Origin: Meconema thalassinum
Lineage: Eukaryota > Arthropoda > Insecta > Orthoptera > Tettigoniidae
Direction: 5' to 3'
DNA: 64,000 nucleotides
Assembly (NCBI GenBank): GCA_946902985.2
Contig: OX336388.2
Coordinates: forward strand, 1,211,828,609 to 1,211,892,608
The position numbers and the translations under genes were made by a program. The notes below the pieces were generated by a model. It saw nothing but the letters and a program-made list of their open reading frames with translations. It was not told the DNA's origin and searched no databases. Positions 57,946 to 64,000 of this stretch are shown here, one piece after another (position 1 is the stretch's first letter; every line of letters begins with the position of its first letter).

Positions 57946-58334
57946 GAGAATTTTGTTTTAACATGACCTTTTGAATCATTTGTGTTATGAAGGGTGATAT
58001 GGTAATTCACGTTTACCCATTGCTCAGTATTGTCTTTCTAGAGAGACATCTGTATTTAATAACTATTCATGACCTAAACCCCGGACCCATAGCGGGGATT
58101 AAAGATTATTGAATGGCTGAGTAACCTAATCTGTAAGTTTCTTATCTACTGTGATCGATGTCATAGGTTGTAGCCAGGCAAAGTAGGTAAAATTTTAAGC
58201 TGTTTGTCTTCAAGAGACACGCGTCAGTTGACTTGGTGGTACGATAAGAAACGAATACCCTTCTTGGACAAACATTCTCTAGTAAGACCATGTTTATAAT
58301 TACAAAACTAGGAAGTGGTTTGGTGTCGCAGCTA

Positions 58335-58650
58335 TCCAAGATAAAATGCGCGAGGGCCACCTGCGATGCTTCGGGCACATTCGTCGGGCAGAAACCGACA
58401 CAAATGCAAAGACAATCTACAAGTCGTCAACAAAAGACCAATGGGACGCTCAAGGCAACAATGGGCCGATACGCTACACAAAGACCTCAGGTGTGTTAAG
58501 CTTAATCCAAACACGGTCAGAGACAGAAATGCATGGGGACAGCGTATCCATGTAGTGAACCTTGCAGCCAGGTGGGACAAACTCTGAGGAGGAAGAAGAG
58601 GAGGAAGGAGAAGATGAAGAAGAAGAAGAATATGATGAAGATGATGAAGA
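58335..58650 (+). pseudogene. RTE-like LINE 3' end with purine-rich tail
   Basis: Frames shifting once or twice encode KMREGHLRCFGHIRRAETD, then QQWADTLHKDLRCVKLNPN and IHVVNLAARWDKL followed by TGA at 58585. The RCFGH-RR ... DL ... ARWDKL order with the stop right after WDKL is typical of RTE-type LINE C-termini. A GAA/GAG/GAT-rich simple tail (58586-58650) follows immediately, as RTE elements often end. 5'-truncated and frameshifted. Confidence 0.65.
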
Positions 58651-59270
58651 AATTGTTGTTGTTTTATTTGTATTTTGGTGAATTATTGGCTTTACGATAT
58701 TGTATATTAATATTAAACTTAACGACAGTTGTTCGTTCGTACCAAAAATAAGAAACAATGTGTTAGAACATGATCGCCGTGCGTCATTTAAATTGGGCCT
58801 GCAGTACTGCACTGTTGTTATAATAAGTTTCGCGCTTAAATCTGCTCCCTTCGGTAAGATTTATAATGGAGACAAGCAGGCAGGCATGTTGCTACTTTGC
58901 AGACCACTATGCATTACATGCAGTACCTTAAATTTTCTTTCTTTGTCCTAGTGTTAGTCTAGACAAAACAAGTAAACTGCTACAGCATTCTGTATTATTA
59001 CCTTCTCGTGTTATTGCTTATGGCGGTACAATGTGTTCTGATAAAACACACTCGCGGATTCTTTTCTTCATTCATTCCCATCAAATGTGGCTGCAGTTTA
59101 AAATGAAACTACCACTCGGCCAACTTGAACATGCCTTGTGGATCCAAATAACCATACATTCTACAAACCCCCACACTAAGCATGTGCTTGCAAAAGAACA
59201 AACTTTAGCTCATGTCTGCTGTAATTTGGAAGATGGGGAAAGTTATGTTTGTTTTTATCTGAGATAATTT
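58651..59270. other. Nothing recognised
   Basis: No supported gene. Short frames without motif. Confidence 0.35.
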
Positions 59271-59273
59271 GAA

Positions 59274-59490
59274 GGCCTTATTTCAATAATGGTACAACTC
59301 CGCTTTTAAAATGAGGGGTGTTATCCTCTTTCTCATGTTCATACAAGTCAGTTTTCTCTTATTTCAAAAAAGGTACACGTGTTCTTCTGCAAAGAGAGTG
59401 CACCACGATGCATAGTTTCGCCTCTCATTCATATGAAAATGAGGATAATTCGCATTATTTTAAAAGTGCAGCACTATTGAAATAAGTACT
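59274..59490. repeat. Possible MITE with imperfect inverted ends
   Basis: CTTATTTCAATAATGGTACA at the left is inverted at the right (plus strand GTGCAGCACTATTGAAATAAG), with a third partial copy (CTTATTTCAAAAAAGGTACA) in the middle near 59358. No clean target duplication seen. Confidence 0.35.
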
Positions 59491-60593
59491 TCATTTGTAA
59501 GACATTATTTTATCAACTTTAGATTGATTGAAAAAAATACTTCTGTTGCTATTTCATTAAGGGGTTTAGACATGGTAGTCATCAGCTTCAAGTACTTGAG
59601 TGTCTGTAAGATGTAATACGTAGTATTGTTAAGATTGTATTTGTTGCATGAAAATACATTTGCCATGATAGAAAAAAGGTTGATATCCGTAGTGATAGAT
59701 GAATTCTAAAGTTTTAAGTAAACGCCAATCAATATCTGAATTAAAACATATATATTATAGGATACGTATATGTTTTGACCTGTTATTGAGGTCTTCCCCA
59801 GCTCAATTAAGAATTAAAATACTAATGCTATACTTATGTCTAATAAAGAATGTTCTACATGGAAAACAACATAATACATATATAATTAAATAAACAAGAA
59901 GTTCCGTGACGAACTAAAGCGCCGACTTTTCATGCCAATGATTATTCTACAGTATACAGTTTGAACCTATCTAGAATAATGACGATATTAAGTTGGTAAT
60001 ATCGAAATGTCCAATTAGTTCGAAATATTCCTGGTATAATGTAGCCTAATAGAGCACTACAGTTGGCAGCCCTGGTGACTGAATATATTCTTAGTTCAAT
60101 CTCCTAAGGTACAGAATACAAAATTTGGTTTCAATCCAATGGACGTTGCATGCAGTTAGACATTGGACCTATGAGCACGCGTAAAAGCATGTTGGCAACA
60201 ATGTCATACGTGTGCTGGTTAGAAATAATCGGAAATATTATGATATCTTGTTGTGCCAATTTTGGATGAAATCCATTTGTTAGTATAGAAGTTACATGTA
60301 TTTTAAAATTGAACCTATCATCAAGCATAGAATCATGTTGGCAGCACTGACTTTTATTAATCACTCCAAATTAATCTAGAGTGTCAGGTGCTATACGTAT
60401 GCAAAGTATAGAGCTGTTGGCTTGCATACTTTCTGATATATTGATATTAGGGTAAAAAATATATAGACAGCATTTATTAATGGTTGTCAGCCCTGATTGC
60501 TCTTAAGAATACTTATAGTCATATCTGTTATGTTGCACGTAGCACATACGAAATTTAGTTGAAATTCAACTGATAGTATAGGAGTTACATGTA

Positions 60594-62059
60594 CACACAT
60601 CAAAAAAAGTTTTGCATCACCTCGGTTCCAAGAGTTCCGGAACCTTTAAATACAAAGGGAATAGAGATCAACACAAACAACATTTCAGCTCGTTTTATTG
60701 CTCATGAGACCCACACATTGCATGTTGTACCATCATACAGCTAGACTTTCAGCATTTGTGGTCCAGATTGCAGTACACACCACTACCTCTAATACCCAGT
60801 AGCACGTCCTCTTGCATTGATGCATGCCTGTATTCGTCGTGGCATACTATCCACAAGTTCATCAAGACACTGTTGGTCCAAATTGTCCCACTCCTCAACG
60901 ACAATTCGGCGTAAATCTCTCAGAGTGGTTGGTGGGTCAAGACGTCCATAAACAGCCCTTTTCAACATATCCCAGGCATGTTCGATAGGGTTCATGTCTG
61001 GCGAACATGCTGGCCACTGTAGTCGAGCGATGTCGTTATCTTGAAGGAACGCATTCACAAGATGTGCACGATGAGGTCGAGAATTGTCGTCCATGAAGAC
61101 AAATGCCTCTCCAATATTCTGCCGATATGGGTGCACTATGGGTCGGAGGATGTCATTCAGGTATCGTAAAGCCGTTTCGGAGCCTTCCATGACCACCAGT
61201 GGCGTACGTCGGCCCCACATAATGCCACCCCCAAAACATCAGGGAACCACCACCTTGCTGCACTCGCTGGACAGTGTGTCTAAGACGTTCAGCCTGACCA
61301 GGGTGCCTCCAAACACGTCTCCGACGATTGTCTGGTTGAAGGCATATGCGACACTCATCGGTGAAGAGAACGTGATGCCAATTCCGTGGGGTCCATTCAG
61401 CATGTTGTTGGGCCCATCTGTACCGCGCTGCATGGTGTCGGGGTTGCAAAGCTGGACCTCGCCATGGACGTCGGGAGTGAAGTTGCGCATCATGCAGCCT
61501 ATTGCGCACAGTTTGAGTTGAAACACGACGTCCTGTGGCTGAACGAAACGCATTATTCAACATGGTGGCATTGCTGTCAGGGTTCCTCCGAGCGGCAATC
61601 CGTAAGTAGCGGTCATCCACTACAGTAGTAGCCCTTGGGCGGCCTGAGCGAGGCCTGTCATCGGCAGTTCCTGTATCTCTGTACCTCCTCCATGTCCGAA
61701 CAACATCGCTTTGGTTCACTCTGAGACGCCTGGAAACTTCCCTTGTTGAGAGCCCTTCTTGACACAAAGTAACAATGCGGAAGCGATCGAACTGCGGTAT
61801 TGACCTTCTAGGCATGGTAGAACTACAGACAACATGAGCAGCGTACCTTCGTCCTGGTGGAATGACTGGAACTGATCGGCTGTCGTACCCCCTCCGTCTA
61901 ATAGGCCCTGCTCATGCATGGTTGTTTACATCTTTGAGCAGTTTTAGTGACATCTATGAACAGTCAAAGGGACTGTATCTTTGATACAATATACACAGTC
62001 AACGTCTATATGCCGGAGATCTGGGAACCGAGGTGATGCAAAACTTTTTTTGATGTGTG
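60594..62059 (-). mobile_element. Tc1-like (DD34E) transposon, 1466 bp
   Basis: The first 36 bp (starting CACACATCAAAA) are repeated perfectly inverted at the right end, with weaker similarity for ~14 bp more. TA duplications flank it (60592-60593 and 62060-62061). It carries one transposase gene on the minus strand, broken by a single frameshift. Identical ends and only one lesion suggest recent insertion. It landed inside the 145-bp array, whose sequence continues on both sides. Confidence 0.92.
60789..61815 (-). pseudogene. Tc1-like transposase with one frameshift
   Basis: Reads from ATG at 61813-61815 to TAG at 60789-60791, about 341 codons, the usual Tc1 transposase length, but a 5-C tract at 61228-61232 (plus strand) shifts the frame after SLMFWG. 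The N-terminal part has a helix-turn-helix region (about residues 8-45), the GRPR linker (58-61), a second DNA-binding helix region and the first catalytic Asp in FTDE (about residue 153). The C-terminal part (open from 61220) has the second Asp in FMDDNSRPH and the Glu in SPDMNPIEHAW, separated by 34 residues, hence DD34E. It would bind the terminal repeats and cut and paste the element into TA sites. All catalytic residues remain; only the frameshift inactivates it, unless it is a sequencing slip in the homopolymer. Confidence 0.9.
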
Positions 62060-62971
62060 TATTTAAAATTGGTCCTATCAGCAGGCTTAGAATCATGTTG
62101 GTAGAACTGAAGTATATAAGTTACACCAAATTAATCTAAAATATCAGGTACTATACGTGTGCATAGTTTAAAGCTGTTGGCTTGCATACTTTCAGATAAA
62201 TTGGTATTTGGATGAAGAAAATACAGAGAGCAATTATTAACAGTTGGCAGCCCTGGTGGCTCTTAAGAATACACTCCGTCATATCTGTTTATGTACACGT
62301 ATTATATACAAAATTTGGTTGAAATCCAATGAATAGTGTAGAAGTTATATGCATTTAAAAATCGGACCTATTAGAAGGCTTAAAAATATTTTGGCAACAT
62401 TGTCATATATGGCCTCCAGGAAATTAAACTGAAATAGTATTATCTACATGTGTGCCAATTTTGGAATAGCTCCCACGCATACCTTCCATGATATCCAACA
62501 TGGAGCTCAAATTTCTATTGCGTTTTTTCAGCAGTTGGTAGCGCTGACATCATTTTGAAATATGGGCATGAGATATTCAGGTATACTCCTTTACTCATAC
62601 TAAATTTGGTTTCGATTTCTGCAGCCGTTTAGGAGTTGATAGGGGGGGGACGGGGACACACACACAGCCAGCCAGACAGACAGAAGGACAGACAGATAGA
62701 CAGAAGTACAGACAGACAGACACACATTTTCCCGGATCGATCTCATAAGTCTACTTTTTCCTCATTTTTGCAAAATGTGAAAAGTACAGTAGGCTAAAAA
62801 TGAAGTGGATGAATGTAAATACAATATTCGGCTTCACATTAAAAATTCTACGAATTCAGTTTCTTTCTTATCAAGCATTCGTTATTAGACTTAAGTAGGC
62901 TATAACATTAGTATTTTAATTGTTAATTGAGCTGAGGAAAACCTCAATATCACGTCGAAACATGTACATAT

Positions 62972-63190
62972 AAAACTTTCTTCGGCTTTTCCCAATTAAT
63001 TGGGGTCGCCGGAGTCAAGCACGCTCATTTTGGTTTTGGCCGGGGATTTAAGGTCGGATGCCCTTCCTGACACCATGTGATTTTTCAGGTGAAAATTTCA
63101 CTCGGCAGTCACCACGATTCGAACCCCCAACCGTCCGGGTGAAAGACGAGCAACTAAACCACTGCGCCATCACGCTCCCCAATCTAATAA
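62972..63190 (-). mobile_element. tRNA-derived SINE, family F, complete
   Basis: Minus strand: GCGTGATGGCGCAGTGG (A box), GGGGGTTCGAATCGTGG (B box), GGTGTCAGGAAGGGCATCCG and GACTCCGGCGACCCC in the body, 3' end TTGGGAAAAGCCGAAGAAAG. Flanked by a 10-bp duplication ATGTACATAT (62962-62971 and 63191-63200). Confidence 0.8.
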
Positions 63191-63254
63191 ATGTACATAT
63201 TATATAATTGTATATAATAGATTAGTTTTAATTCAAGTATTGATTGGCGTATGC

Positions 63255-63586
63255 CGGCCCCGTGGTGTTGGCGTAGCGCACCTGCCTCTCACCCGGAGGC
63301 CCCGGGTTCGATCCCCGGCTCCGTCAGGGATTTTAAAACTTACGTGAGGGTTGGAACGGGGTGCACTCAGCCTCGTGAGGACAATTGCGTAGCTGTCTGA
63401 CAGTGAGACAGCGCCCCGATCACGAATACCAAGATTAGCGGCCGAGAGGACCCGACGCGCTGATCACGCGTCACCCCAACATCTGCAGGCCAAATGGCTG
63501 GGCACCGGTCGCTTGGTCGGCCTTAGCCCGTCATAGGCTGTATAGTACCAGGGGTTGACTTTTTTTTGATTGATTGATTGATTGAA
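63255..63586 (+). mobile_element. tRNA-derived SINE, family E, complete, (TGAT)n tail
   Basis: GGCCCCGTGGTGTTGGCGTAG (A-box region) and CCCCGGGTTCGATCCCCGG (B box) form a well-preserved tRNA-like head. The body has GGGTTGGAACGGGGTGCACTC, also found in family D, and the tail is (TGAT)n. Flanked by a 14-bp duplication TGATTGGCGTATGC/TGATTGGCGTATAC (63241-63254 and 63587-63600). Confidence 0.85.
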
Positions 63587-63611
63587 TGATTGGCGTATAC
63601 TTAAAACTTTA

Positions 63612-64000
63612 GAATTGGTTGTTGTAGTTGATTCTTAAGGAGCATTGTGACATCATGGTCGTGTAGCTCCGTGTACGTGGGTGTGTGATGAAGCTGTCTG
63701 ATAACCTGTGCCACTGTGATGTCTGTACTAGTGTGTGTATCTCTAATTGATCTTGGATTTGGGTAGGATGTGACCGTGACTTTCAGTTAAGTAACATCCC
63801 GGTATTTGTCTGGAGTAGAAGTGGGAAACCACGGAAAACCACTTCCAGGATGGCTAAGGTAGGAATGGAATCCACATCCGTCTCTTCTCAGTTTAGCCTC
63901 ACGAGGTTGAGTGGACCATGTTCCAGCCCTCAGACCAGAATTCAATTTCTTGGCATAGAATTGAATCCGGGTCTCCACAGTGGCAACCATGAATCCAAGT
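63612..64000 (-). mobile_element. tRNA-derived SINE, family D, cut by the window edge
   Basis: Collinear with 28975-29384 in antisense: CCAAGAAATTGAATTCTGG, GAGGGCTGGAACATGG, CTTAGCCATCCTGGAAGTGG, CTCCAGACAAATACCGGG and the 3' GGTTATCAGACAGCTTC part. The tRNA head runs off the right edge. Confidence 0.7.

Larger units (their letters stand above)
59990..62797 (+). repeat. ~145/290-bp tandem array plus (CA)n and terminal tail
   Basis: Blocks of the type CATGTTGGCA(A/G)CA or AGTTGGCAGCCCTGGTG recur about every 145 bp (60065, 60187, 60332, 60477, then after a transposon 62096, 62238, 62395, 62530). Units resemble one another most at 290 bp. The end is GCAGCCGTTTAGGAGTTGAT, a poly-G/(CA)n/(CAGA)n tract (62643-62720) and GATCTCATAAGTCTACTTTT. 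A Tc1-like transposon interrupts it at 60594-62059. Confidence 0.65.

Noticed and set aside
61084..61521. A 145-codon plus-strand frame in the Tc1-like element
   Set aside because: Antisense to the transposase, which has clear DD34E motifs.

Overview
This is a gene-poor, AT-rich stretch of nuclear DNA from an animal, most likely an insect. The reasons are: no dense intact coding capacity on either strand; many tRNA-derived SINEs with RNA polymerase III A and B boxes and simple-sequence tails; decayed non-LTR retrotransposon 3' ends; Tc1, hAT and Transib-like DNA transposons with target-site duplications; and long microsatellites. I could not identify a host gene, a genuine tRNA or rRNA gene, or a CRISPR array. 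The SINE set suggests a large-genome insect (for example a polyneopteran), but that placement is a guess.

Layout. 1-9 kb: anonymous AT-rich DNA with a LINE 3' remnant (3251-3490, minus), an 800-bp Transib-like non-autonomous transposon (5098-5897) whose ends look like 23-RSS sites of V(D)J recombination, a tRNA SINE (8171-8567) and a mobile 62-bp palindrome (9130-9191). 9391-25525: the dominant feature, an exact 5145-bp tandem period. It resolves into one LTR retrotransposon array on the minus strand, LTR-internal-LTR-internal-LTR. It has 1951-bp LTRs, 3194-bp non-coding internal regions, initiator-tRNA-Met primer binding sites, polypurine tracts and a single 5-bp ATAAC target duplication around the whole array. 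I see no gag-pol, so it is LARD-like. The leftmost LTR is split by a 3890-bp TG...CA-ended insertion with a GTAC duplication; the other two LTRs supply the empty site.

26-32.5 kb: LINE fragments, then a ~145-bp-period array carrying a GCCGCCATNTTG (YY1/Pho-like) motif once per unit (26905-28335), a SINE, a ~500-bp dispersed repeat, a ~100-bp hairpin MITE (30888-30991), another SINE, a second palindrome (31700-31763) and an antisense relative of the 145-bp array. 33-43 kb: SINE remnants, a 140-172-bp period array (37560-39300) inside a larger repeat, and a 593-bp hAT-like MITE with a perfect 8-bp duplication (41126-41718). 43.6-50 kb: a dispersed repeat, 3.7 kb of unassigned non-coding DNA with promoter-like elements, and a LINE remnant (minus) carrying a nested 526-bp SINE. 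50-58.6 kb: SINEs, three LINE 3' fragments, a 31-bp minisatellite and more SINE copies. 59.9-62.8 kb: another ~145-bp array, interrupted by a nearly intact Tc1-like DD34E transposon (60594-62059) whose transposase has one frameshift. The window ends with three SINEs (62972-64000).

No set of host genes works together here. The biology is a transposon landscape with several layers of nested insertion, readable through target-site duplications. Autonomous partners for the LARD, Transib-like, hAT-like and SINE elements are not visible and must be elsewhere in the genome.
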